This document shows, in pieces, positions 1 through 6,700 of a stretch of DNA of 9,058 nucleotides. The DNA is taken from NCBI GenBank assembly GCA_013329855.1, contig DUJI01000247.1, positions 1 to 9,058 of the forward strand, read 5' to 3'. A model generated the notes under the pieces. That model was not told where the DNA came from. It worked only from the letters and a program-made list of their open reading frames with translations, and ran no database searches. The stretch comes from Thermoplasmata archaeon. Its GTDB lineage: Archaea > Thermoplasmatota > Thermoplasmata > RBG-16-68-12. The stretch's first letter is position 1. Each line of letters starts with the position of its first letter. Made by a program: the position numbers and the translations under genes.

Positions 1-161
1 TTCTGGAGACGCTCGAGCATCTCGGTCACGCTCGAGGGCGCCACCTTCAGGTAGTGGGAGATCTCGCCCGTCTTGGCCGTTCCGTGGTTCTGCTGGGAGA
101 GCAGGTAGATGTACTTCAGGTACATCTCCACGTTCTCCGTCAACTCGAGTGCCTTCGGCAT
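1..161 (-). CDS. DtxR/IdeR-family metal-dependent transcriptional regulator (N-terminal 53 residues, cut by window edge)
   Basis: The minus strand from an ATG at 159-161 encodes MPKALELTENVEMYLKYIYL followed by a winged-helix recognition segment (about residues 30-52: KTGEISHYLK, then APSSVTEMLERL). This is the usual N-terminus of DtxR/MntR/IdeR proteins, which bind Fe(II) or Mn(II) and then repress metal-uptake genes. Aligned by eye to DtxR (TTEMYLRTIYEL), M13 falls on DtxR Met10, a metal ligand; Mn-specific MntR has Asp there, so iron is the likelier co-repressor. The start is supported by a GGGGGAG ribosome-binding site at 170-176, eight bases upstream. The dimerisation domain and the other metal ligands lie outside the window. 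The gene is divergent from the FTR1 iron permease, and the space between them carries palindromes of DtxR-box type, so autoregulation and control of FTR1 are inferred. Confidence 0.9.
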   Translation of the reverse strand, partial: MPKALELTENVEMYLKYIYLLSQQNHGTAKTGEISHYLKVAPSSVTEMLERLQ

Positions 162-191
162 GCTTTCGGCTCCCCCAAAATGGTTGTCCAT

Positions 192-230
192 CCATAAAAA
201 CCCCTGTCCGAACGAGGGGGAGGATATGTA
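192..230 (-). promoter_or_regulatory. Candidate promoter of the DtxR-family gene
   Basis: Two AT-rich elements read on the minus strand: TACATATCC (222-230) and TTTTTATGG (192-200). The first lies just downstream of the 240-253 palindrome, as the FTR1 TATA candidate lies just downstream of the other palindrome, and would start transcription near 200, leaving a leader of about 40 nt with the ribosome-binding site. The second would start it near 170, on the ribosome-binding site itself, which is less attractive. Which one is used cannot be decided from sequence. Confidence 0.35.
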
Positions 231-239
231 CTGTACTTT

Positions 240-253
240 CGTTAGGCCTAACG
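240..253. promoter_or_regulatory. Operator-like palindrome 1 (DtxR-box type)
   Basis: CGTTAGGCCTAACG is a perfect 14-bp palindrome made of two abutting half-sites, GTTAGG and CCTAAC. Known DtxR/IdeR boxes are built from TTAGG/CCTAA inverted repeats, so this is a good candidate site for the regulator encoded at the left edge. It sits about 10 bp upstream of a TATA-like element reading toward that gene, which suggests autoregulation. Binding is inferred. Confidence 0.65.
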
Positions 254-264
254 TTCCCGGAGGA

Positions 265-276
265 CGCCACGTGGCG
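265..276. repeat. Short perfect palindrome CGCCACGTGGCG
   Basis: A 12-bp perfect palindrome lying between the two DtxR-like boxes. It shares no half-site with them and could be an operator for another protein or chance in GC-rich DNA. A lone TTAGG half-site follows at 279-283. Confidence 0.35.
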
Positions 277-283
277 ATTTAGG

Positions 284-299
284 CTGGTCCGGCGACCAG
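284..299. repeat. Inverted repeat CTGGTC-CGGC-GACCAG overlapping operator 2
   Basis: Six-base arms (284-289 and 294-299) with a 4-base spacer; the right arm overlaps the left end of the 297-316 palindrome by three bases. It may be a second protein site competing with the DtxR-like operator, or chance. Confidence 0.35.
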
Positions 300-316
300 T
301 TAGGTCGACCTAACTG
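297..316. promoter_or_regulatory. Operator-like palindrome 2 (DtxR-box type) in front of FTR1
   Basis: CAGTTAGGTCGACCTAACTG is a perfect 20-bp palindrome containing TTAGGT-CG-ACCTAA, close to known DtxR/IdeR boxes. Its GTTAGG/CCTAAC half-sites are the same as in palindrome 1 but separated by four bases (TCGA) instead of none. It touches the TATA-like TTAAATAATA at 317-326 and covers the expected BRE position, so a bound repressor would exclude TBP/TFB. The two palindrome centres are exactly 60 bp apart. Confidence 0.72.
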
Positions 317-357
317 TTAAATAATACGCCGTTATAAACGCCTTCTCGGCCGGAGAG
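317..357 (+). promoter_or_regulatory. FTR1 promoter and ribosome-binding site
   Basis: TTAAATAATA (317-326) is the best archaeal TATA candidate and would start transcription near 345-350, giving a short leader that contains GGAGAG (352-357), six bases before the GTG start. A second AT-rich element, GTTATAAA (331-338), would instead start transcription almost at the GTG and give a leaderless message. The presence of a ribosome-binding site favours the first. Confidence 0.5.
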
Positions 358-363
358 ACGTAC

Positions 364-1269
364 GTGGCGACCGCAGGTCTGGCACCCGGAATCATCATCG
401 GCCTCCGGGAGGGGCTCGAAGCGGCCCTCGTCGTCGGGATCATCCTGGGATACCTTGTGAAGATCGGGAAGCCTGGCCTGCGGCGGTACGTCTACGGCGG
501 CACGGCCGGCGCGTTCGCCGCGAGCGCGACCCTGGCCGGGGTCCTCTTCGCGCTGGGGGCCGTGTTCGAGGGGCCCGCAGAGGCCGCCTTCGAGGGCTTC
601 GCGCTCATCCTCGCCGTGGTCGTCCTGACTTCCATGGTCTTCTGGATGATGAAGGCGTCCAAGGACATCTCCGTGCACGTCCAGGAACGGATCGACGCGT
701 ACCTGGGCGGGAGCAAGCTCCTGGGCCTCGTCATCCTCTCGTTCCTCGTGGTCTTCCGCGAGGGGGTCGAGACAGCCCTCCTCATGTTCGGCGCGGGAAC
801 GGAGACCTCACCCGCGGACGCCACCGTCGGCGTCGGCATCGGGCTGCTCATCGCGGGCGTCCTGGGGGTCGGGATCATGCGGCTCTCCTGGCGCATCCCG
901 CTCCATCGGTTCTTCCAGGTCACCGGCGTCGCCCTGGTCGTCATCGGCGCGGGCCTGTTCGCGACGGGCGTCGGCGAGCTCCAGGAGGCGTTCGGCGTGG
1001 CCTTGGGCAGCGGACTTGTCTACAATCTGAGCGCGGTCTTCTCGTCGGGTCCCGAGAATCCCCTGGGCTACCTCCTCCGCGGGATCGTGGGATACAACGA
1101 CGCCCCCACGGTCCTCGAGTCCGTGGCCTACGTCGCCTATTGGGGCTTCACCGTGGCCGTGTATCTGGGCATACGCAACGGGAAGATCGCGGTCGTCACG
1201 GATCCCCTGCGGAGGCTCTGGCGGTCCCTGGTCCCGAGCCGGCGCAAGGTTCCCGGTGAGCAATCCTAG
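364..1269 (+). CDS. FTR1: FTR1-family high-affinity iron permease
   Basis: A 301-residue polytopic membrane protein of the FTR1/EfeU family, which carries iron across the cytoplasmic membrane. Both diagnostic REXXE iron-binding motifs are present: REGLE at residues 15-19 in the first helix and REGVE at 132-136 in the fourth. Hydrophobic segments at about 5-33, 44-68, 78-97, 119-147, 153-175, 184-206 and 250-270 fit the family's seven helices, and GYNDAP (243-248) followed by AYVAYW is like the family's C-terminal region. The tail (about 280-301) is basic, consistent with a cytoplasmic end. The GTG start is preceded by GGAGAG, and an in-frame stop lies upstream at 322-324. The usual partners (multicopper ferroxidase, or EfeO/EfeB) are not in the window. 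The divergent DtxR-type regulator and the palindrome abutting the TATA element imply iron-dependent repression. Family assignment is secure; iron oxidation state and partner are unknown. Confidence 0.95.
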   Translation: MATAGLAPGIIIGLREGLEAALVVGIILGYLVKIGKPGLRRYVYGGTAGAFAASATLAGVLFALGAVFEGPAEAAFEGFALILAVVVLTSMVFWMMKASKDISVHVQERIDAYLGGSKLLGLVILSFLVVFREGVETALLMFGAGTETSPADATVGVGIGLLIAGVLGVGIMRLSWRIPLHRFFQVTGVALVVIGAGLFATGVGELQEAFGVALGSGLVYNLSAVFSSGPENPLGYLLRGIVGYNDAPTVLESVAYVAYWGFTVAVYLGIRNGKIAVVTDPLRRLWRSLVPSRRKVPGEQS

Positions 1270-1311
1270 GCGGACGGAACCCTCCGGGCTCTCCGCCGGG
1301 GCGACAAGTAG

Positions 1312-1353
1312 GGCGCACCCGCCGAGGAGCGGGCGCCTCGGTCCTCAGGACCG
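1312..1353. terminator. GC-rich hairpins between convergent FTR1 and ferredoxin genes
   Basis: Two inverted repeats lie in the 86-bp convergent gap. One pairs GGCGC-ACCCGC with GCGGGCGCC (1312-1337, imperfect). The other is CGGTCC-TCA-GGACCG (1339-1353), three bases past the ferredoxin stop. No T-tract follows either on either strand, so they are not classical archaeal U-run terminators; they may mark or protect 3' ends. Confidence 0.35.
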
Positions 1354-1355
1354 GA

Positions 1356-1781
1356 CTACGGGTTAATCTTGATGGCTTTCGTCGGGCAGGCCGTCTCGCA
1401 GGCCATGCAGTCGATGCAGTCCGACTCCCGGATGGGCTCCGACTTGTCCGTGCGGTACTGGTTGTACTGGTCGCTACCCTTCTCCATGACGAGGTCGTTC
1501 CCGGTCCCCTTCTTGCCCGGGTTGTAGTTCCACTCGAACACGTCGACGGGGCAGACGTCCATGCACACGCCGTCGGCCACACAGGCCTCCCAGTCCACCG
1601 CGACGTGGGTGCCGTGGATCCCGAGCTTCGTGGGATACGGGCTGCCGTTGGCGTCGTTGCGCTGCACGCCCTCGCCCAGGACCTTGTGGTTGTTGTGGGT
1701 ACCCGTCTCCGGATACTCGTCGGGCTTGTTCATGAAATCCGGGTCGATCGGCTTGGGTGCGTAGTCCACCTCGCGGGTCAT
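1356..1781 (-). CDS. zfx: Zinc-containing 7Fe-type dicluster ferredoxin
   Basis: A 141-residue soluble electron carrier of the archaeal zinc-ferredoxin type. The C-terminal half has two cluster motifs: C67-x5-C73-x3-C77-P, with D70 where a Cys would complete a 4Fe site, giving a [3Fe-4S] site from C67, C73 and C132, and C122-x2-C125-x2-C128-x3-C132-P, giving a [4Fe-4S] site with C77. The N-terminal extension carries His29, His32 and His56 (THNNHK and LGIHGTH), matching the three His zinc ligands of the Sulfolobus protein. The fourth ligand there is an Asp; the aligned residue here is Glu115 (DKSEPIRE). From memory, the Thermoplasma ferredoxin is close in length and sequence, including LGIHGTHVAVDW. 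Such proteins accept electrons from 2-oxoacid:ferredoxin oxidoreductases in the cytoplasm. The ATG is preceded by GGAGG (1789-1793) at 7 nt. The gene stands alone, convergent with FTR1. Confidence 0.95.
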   Translation of the reverse strand: MTREVDYAPKPIDPDFMNKPDEYPETGTHNNHKVLGEGVQRNDANGSPYPTKLGIHGTHVAVDWEACVADGVCMDVCPVDVFEWNYNPGKKGTGNDLVMEKGSDQYNQYRTDKSEPIRESDCIDCMACETACPTKAIKINP

Positions 1782-1805
1782 TTGACTGCCTCCAAACGAT
1801 GTGAG

Positions 1806-1831
1806 GCCCGGTCCCTCGGAGGGGGCCGGGC
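1806..1831 (-). promoter_or_regulatory. Leader hairpin upstream of the ferredoxin
   Basis: GCCCGG (1806-1811) pairs with CCGGGC (1826-1831), and inside this CCCT (1813-1816) pairs with AGGG (1820-1823). This makes a strong, nearly continuous stem 25 bp before the ferredoxin start codon and 13 bp from its ribosome-binding site. Possible TATA elements (minus strand GTAATACC around 1867-1874, or GTATTCC around 1838-1845) would place all or part of it in the transcript. It may be an RNA control element, a protein operator, or chance GC pairing. Confidence 0.4.
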
Positions 1832-1951
1832 GCGTTTGGAATACGCCTTCCCCTTTTGAGGATTCCGGTATTACGTCATGGGAATCGTTCGCGCGCCGCC
1901 CTGATATGCGCTAGCGGTGCACGGATGTGCTCCGCCTCGGGAGGATTGGCG

Positions 1952-1962
1952 AAAGCTATTTC
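1952..1962 (+). promoter_or_regulatory. Candidate TATA element for the PLP enzyme (leaderless start)
   Basis: AAAGCTATTTC, preceded by purine-rich GCGA, is centred about 28 bases before the ATG at 1986. That is the spacing expected if transcription starts at or within a few bases of the start codon. No good ribosome-binding site stands before that ATG (GCAGG is weak), which fits a leaderless message. Another AT-rich stretch (GATATG, 1903-1908) lies further up. Confidence 0.4.
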
Positions 1963-1985
1963 CCGGCGCGGACGCTCGCAGGCGC

Positions 1986-3170
1986 ATGGCTCGAAGGGAT
2001 CGAGGGACGGCGACCCGCGCGATCCACGGGCGCCGCCGCAAGGGCTTCGCGCCCCTCGTCACGCCCATCTACGCCAATTCGACGTGGGCGCTCGAGTCGG
2101 TCCGCCAGGGCGCCGAGTTCTCCCATGCGACGGCCCCCGAGGCCTTCTACACGCGGTGGGGCAACCCCACCCTGCGGGACCTGGAAGGCGTCCTCGCGGA
2201 CCTCGAAGGCGGGGCCCGCGGCCTGGTGACCGGCTCGGGCATGGGGGCGATCGCCTCCGCGATCCTCTCCTCGGTGGACGCGGGCGACCACGTGGTCGCC
2301 GGGGCCAGTCTGTACACCGCGACCACGGAGATTTTCACGCGGATGCTGCCCCGGTTCGGGGTGCGGACGACCTTCGTCGACCCGCGCCGCTCCGGTGCGT
2401 GGACCGAGGCGGCGACCCCGGAGACGCGACTCGTCTATATCGAGACGCCCGCGAACCCGACCATGATGATCACGGATTTCCGCGAGGCCGTGAAGGCCGC
2501 CCACGCGGTCGGCGCGACGGTCCTCGCGGACAACACGTTCGCCTCGCCGGTCAACCAGCGGCCGATTGAGTTCGGCGTGGACGCCGTCCTGCACAGCGCC
2601 ACGAAGTATCTGGGCGGCCACAGCGACGTGGTCGCCGGCGCCGTGGTGACGAGGACGCCGCGGCTGTACGAGCGCATCTGGTTCAACTACAAGATGCTTG
2701 GACCCGCCCTGGGCCCCTTCGAGGGCTTCCTGGTCCGGCGCGGCGTGAAGTCGCTCCCGCTCCGGATGCGGCAGCACAACGCAAACGCCCAAGTGCTCGC
2801 CGAGTTCCTGGAGAACCATCCTGCGGTCCGCGTGGTCCATTACCCCGGCCTCCGCTCGTTCCCGCAGCACGCCCTCGCCAAGCGACAGATGGACGGATTC
2901 GGGGCCATGCTGAGCTTCGAGCTGAAGCGGGGCTACCGGGCCGGGAAACGCTTCGTGGAGCGCGTGCGGGTCGCCACCCTGGCCGTGAGCCTGGGGGGCA
3001 TGGAGACCCTGGTCCAACATCCCGCTTCCATGACCCACGGCCCCCTGACGGACGAGGAGCGGCGCACGGGCGGGGTCACGGAGGGGCTCGTCCGCGTCAG
3101 CGTGGGTCTCGAGGATGCGGACGACCTAATCGAGGACTTCGGCCAGGCCCTGCGGGCCGCGTCACGTTGA
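1986..3170 (+). CDS. Cys/Met-metabolism PLP-dependent enzyme (cystathionine gamma-synthase / gamma-lyase family)
   Basis: A 394-residue fold-type I PLP enzyme, full length for the family. Visible marks (numbered from the ATG at 1986): ATRAIH near the start; Y55-x-R57 in YTRWGNPT, which grips the cofactor phosphate across the dimer; the glycine-rich GSGMGA; D182 in LADNTFAS, facing the pyridine nitrogen; the Schiff-base lysine K207 in HSATKYLGG; SLGGMETLVQHPASMTH; and R370 in LVRVSVGLED, which binds the substrate carboxylate. The Cys typical of methionine gamma-lyases after the active-site Tyr is replaced (LYTAT), arguing against that activity. Gamma-synthase, gamma-lyase, or O-acyl-homoserine sulfhydrylase cannot be separated by eye. 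An in-frame GTG at 1917 would add 23 Arg-rich residues; the ATG was chosen because family proteins begin shortly before ATRAIH and a TATA-like element is well placed for it. It ends 10 bp from the convergent ogt. Confidence 0.9.
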   Translation: MARRDRGTATRAIHGRRRKGFAPLVTPIYANSTWALESVRQGAEFSHATAPEAFYTRWGNPTLRDLEGVLADLEGGARGLVTGSGMGAIASAILSSVDAGDHVVAGASLYTATTEIFTRMLPRFGVRTTFVDPRRSGAWTEAATPETRLVYIETPANPTMMITDFREAVKAAHAVGATVLADNTFASPVNQRPIEFGVDAVLHSATKYLGGHSDVVAGAVVTRTPRLYERIWFNYKMLGPALGPFEGFLVRRGVKSLPLRMRQHNANAQVLAEFLENHPAVRVVHYPGLRSFPQHALAKRQMDGFGAMLSFELKRGYRAGKRFVERVRVATLAVSLGGMETLVQHPASMTHGPLTDEERRTGGVTEGLVRVSVGLEDADDLIEDFGQALRAASR

Positions 3171-3180
3171 CCCCGCCGGG

Positions 3181-3627
3181 CTAGCGCAGCACGCCCTCGA
3201 ACCGGAGCAGCTTCTTCTTGTACCCCAGGCCGCCCGTGAACCCGCCCAGGCTGTCCCAGCCCACGACGCGGTGGCAAGGGATGACGATGCCGACGGGGTT
3301 CTTCCCGAGGGCGTTGCCGACGGCCCGCTGGGCGTTGGGGGTCCCGATCGCCTTGGCGATCTGCCCGTACGTGGCCACCTTCCCGAAGGGGATGTGCCGC
3401 GTCGCCTCGTAGACGCGCCGCTCGAACGGCGTGCACGCGCTCAGGTCCACGGGAATGTCGCGGAGGTCCTTCCTCCTTCCGTGGAAGTACTCCTGAAGTT
3501 CCTTGCTGATCGGGTCCGGGGCGTGCCGGGTGGGCTTGGCCCGCGTGAAGCTGAGTTCGCGGAGCCGTCCCGCTTCCGTGACCAGCTCGACCCTCCCGAG
3601 GGGCGTGGACAACACGCGCCGTTCCAT
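3181..3627 (-). CDS. ogt: O6-alkylguanine-DNA alkyltransferase (methylated-DNA-protein cysteine methyltransferase)
   Basis: A 148-residue suicide DNA-repair protein that moves the alkyl group from O6-alkylguanine to its own cysteine. The acceptor is C118 in IPCHRVV. Other conserved positions are Y87 (ATYGQIA), the arginine finger R101 (AQRAVGNAL), N110 before PVGIVIPCHR, and E144 in the closing RFEG, all matching the human MGMT pattern. The N-terminal domain is short, as in small archaeal Ogt proteins; there is no Ada or endonuclease V fusion. The frame stays open to 3744, but the ATG at 3625-3627 fits the family's N-terminus (MERRVLSTPLG) and has GGGAGG at 3638-3643. It follows the giant coiled-coil gene on the same strand after a 76-bp gap, so read-through is possible but a functional link is not implied. 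Confidence 0.95.
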   Translation of the reverse strand: MERRVLSTPLGRVELVTEAGRLRELSFTRAKPTRHAPDPISKELQEYFHGRRKDLRDIPVDLSACTPFERRVYEATRHIPFGKVATYGQIAKAIGTPNAQRAVGNALGKNPVGIVIPCHRVVGWDSLGGFTGGLGYKKKLLRFEGVLR

Positions 3628-3656
3628 GGTCGCACCGCCTCCCGGTAGGGAACGAG

Positions 3657-3664
3657 CCGATATG
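3657..3664 (-). promoter_or_regulatory. Weak TATA-like element upstream of ogt
   Basis: Read on the minus strand, CATATCGG lies about 33 bases before the ogt start, the only AT-rich stretch in the 76-bp gap after the giant gene. It may give ogt its own promoter; the match is poor. Confidence 0.2.
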
Positions 3665-3703
3665 GCCTTTGTCCCGGCCAGTGCAGGGTGTCCTTGGCCG
3701 TGA

Positions 3704-6700
3704 TCAGGACTTCGTGGCCACGCCCAGCCGCTCGGCGAGGGCATCCAGCTCTTCCTCCCTCTTGCGGAGCTTCTCCTCCCGGTCCAGGAGCTCGAGTGCC
3801 TTCTTCTGGATGATCTTGACGCGGTTCTCGATGTCCCGCTTCCAGTCGTCCATGTCCGCGGCGGACTTGCCCGATTTCTCCAGGTCCGCGAGTTCGGTCC
3901 GGAGCTTCTCCGTCTCCTGCTTGGCCTTTTCGAGCTGGGCCGTCATCTCTTCCTTCTCCGCGTCAAGGGCGCGTTCCTTCTGGTCCAGGATCTGGGCACG
4001 CGTCTCGAGGCTCTGACCCTGCTCCTCGGCCTTGTGCTCGCGTCCGCGGATCTTCTCCTCGCGGTCCAAGACGTCGAGCGCCTTCTTCTGGAGGAACCGC
4101 ATGTTCTTGGCGACCTCCGCCTGCATCGCCTCGGCCTGCGCCTTCAGCTTCTCCGCCTCTGCGTGGAGCGCCTCGGCTTCCTTCCGCGTCTGCGCGGCCA
4201 CGCTGTGATCCTCATTGGCCTGGGCCGCGCGGGCCTCGTGTTCCTTCTTCAGACGCTCCAGGGTCCGCATGCCTTCCATGACCTCCGTGTCGCGCTGAGC
4301 GAGGTCCCGCTCGCGCTTCGCGAACGTCTCCTCCTTGGAGGCGAAGGTCCGCTCCCGGGTCACGATTTCCGCATCCTTGTGGTTCAGATCCTCCATGAGG
4401 TTGTCGGCCCGCTGGAGTTCCGTCGTCAACACCTGCTCGCGCTTCGTGACATCGGCCAGCTTAGCCTCCACGGCGGCCCGGCGTGACGCGGCCTCCGCCT
4501 CGCGCTTGTCCAGCTGTGCCGCCAAGGATGCGAGTCGGTCGGCCTCCTGATCCAGGGTCGCTTTTCGCGCCTTGAGGTCGTCTGCGGCCTGCGTCCCCTT
4601 CCGCTCGATTTCGGCCAGCCGCGCCTGGACGCCGTCCAGCTCCTTCGCCCGGGACGCGAGTTCCATCTCCTTCGCGGCCAGCTTGCCGGAGGCATCCCGG
4701 AGTTGGGTCATCTGCACTTGGAGGTCCTTCTCGGCCTTCTCGGCCTCCGTCCGCCGGCGCTCCAGCGCGGCCTGGGCCGCGGCCAGCTCCTCGCCCTGCC
4801 GTTTCGCCGCCTTCTCCGCCTCGGCGGCCATGTAGGTCCGACGCTGGGCATCCTCGATGAGCCGCTCCGATTGCTGGGTCTGCTCGGCCGCCGCGTCCCG
4901 CGTCGCCTCGAGCTGCTTCAATTCCTCGCTGCGTCGGGCCGCCCAGCCCGCCTTCTCGGACTCAAAGGCCTGGCGCGCCTTGAGCAGGTCGTCCTCCATG
5001 GTCTTGAGCTCCCCGGCCCGCTTGTCCGAGCGTGCCGACGCGGCGTCAATCTCCGACGCCTTCGCGGCATGGCTCTTGGCCTGGGCCTCGAGGCGCGTGC
5101 GCTCGATCTGGAGTTGAGTGGCCAGGGCGTTGAGGCTGTGCTCCTTCTGCTCGAGGTCCTCCATGCGCCGGTTGAGTTCGGCCTGGCGGGTCTCCGCGCT
5201 CGCCGCGAGCTGGGCCTCCTGGGTCTTCAGGTTCGCTTGGCGGTCCTGCCACTCCCCCTGACGAGCGACCGCCTCGGCCTCGAACTTCTGGACGTTCCCG
5301 TCGAACGACGCCCGGCGCGCGTTCAGCTCCTCCAGGTTCTGGGACAGCGTCTTGTCCCGGGCGTCCAAGTCAGCCACTCGGGTCTCGGCCTGTCGTTCGC
5401 GTGACTCGATCTCCCGGATGCGGGCCTCCAGGTCGTGCTCTTCGGCCCGGAGCTCATCCTCGCGGGCAGCGACCGCCTTCTCCCGGCTGGCCATCTCCTT
5501 GGCCTTCGCGCCCAGCTTGTCCTGCAACGCGGTGGATTCCCGCTCAAGCCGCTCCCGCTCGGAGAGGAGGTCCGCCTCCTTCGCGGCGAGGGACTGCCGG
5601 ACCGCGTCCATCTCCGTCCGGGCTCGAGTCGATTCCGCGTCGAAGCGCTCCCGCGCCTGGCCCAGCTCGAGCTGCTTCGATTCGAGCTGCTTCTCGCTCG
5701 CCTGGAGATCCACGCGTTCGCGGGCGACCCGGTCCTCATCCTTCCCGAGGGCGTCCTCCCGGTTTGCGATCAGGGCCTCGCGCGAGGCCAGGTCGGCCTC
5801 CCTCTGATCGAGCGCCTGCTGGCGTGCCTGCAGGTCGGCCTCCCGATCCTTGACCTTCTGGATCTGGGTGGCGAGCTCGCGCTCGGACTGGGCCTTCCGG
5901 CCCGCGAGGTCCGCCTCCATGGCCTGGAGGGCCTCCGTCCGCTTCTCGAGCTCGATGGACTGGTTGGCCGCCTCCTCTCGGAGGCTCCGGTCGCGGGACT
6001 CAATCTCCAGGGAGCGCTGCTCGAGCTCCGCGCGCAGTCGCTCGCCTTCCGACTTGAGCTCGCTCGCGGCCTTGAGGTTCTCGGCGGCGACCTTCTCCCG
6101 CTTCCCGATCTCGGTCTCGTTCCGCGCGACCCATTCGATGTCGGTCTGGACCTTGGCCTCCCGCTGCTTGACCTCGTCCTCCCGCTGCTCGACGCGGATC
6201 ATCCGGCCAGCCCAGGATTCGCGCAGGTCCTGCATTTCCTTCTCGAAGGTCTCCCGCTGCTCCTTCAGGAGGGCCTGCTCCGACTCCAGGGTGGACTGCC
6301 AGACATGGAGTTCCTCGCCCTTCCGGGCCTCCTCGTCGCGGAACTTCGCGTTCTTCGCCTCGAGGTCTCGCGCCATGGCGGCCAGCTCGGTCTTGCGGCC
6401 CTCGAGCTCCGCGCGGGCCTTGTCCAGCTTGTCGCTCTCGATCTCGAGGGTCTCTTCCCGGGCGGCGAGCTCCGCGAGGTGCTTCGCATGCTCCTCACCC
6501 TGGGCGCGGATCTCGGCCACCCGGTCCGCCAAGGTCTGTTCCTTCGCCTCCAGCTCGATCTCCTTGGAGGCGATCCACTGGCTCTTCTCGGCACGGTGGG
6601 CATCGAAGTCCTCGCGATCCGTCGTCAGCTGCATCCGGGACTCTCCGAGGGCCCGCTCCTGCGCCGCGAGGTCCTCCTTGCGGCGCTCCATGTCGAGCTC

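Noticed and set aside
1956..3038. Minus-strand open frame of 360 codons opposite the PLP enzyme.
   Set aside because: His/Gly/Arg/Pro-rich antisense shadow; the plus strand carries all catalytic motifs of a known family.
1986..3170. Specific call as methionine gamma-lyase.
   Set aside because: The Cys characteristic of that enzyme near the active-site Tyr is replaced (LYTAT), so only the wider family is supported.
3628..3744. N-terminal extension of Ogt to 187 residues.
   Set aside because: The extension crosses the stop region of the upstream gene, lacks family similarity and has no ribosome-binding site, whereas the ATG at 3627 has GGGAGG and a typical N-terminus.
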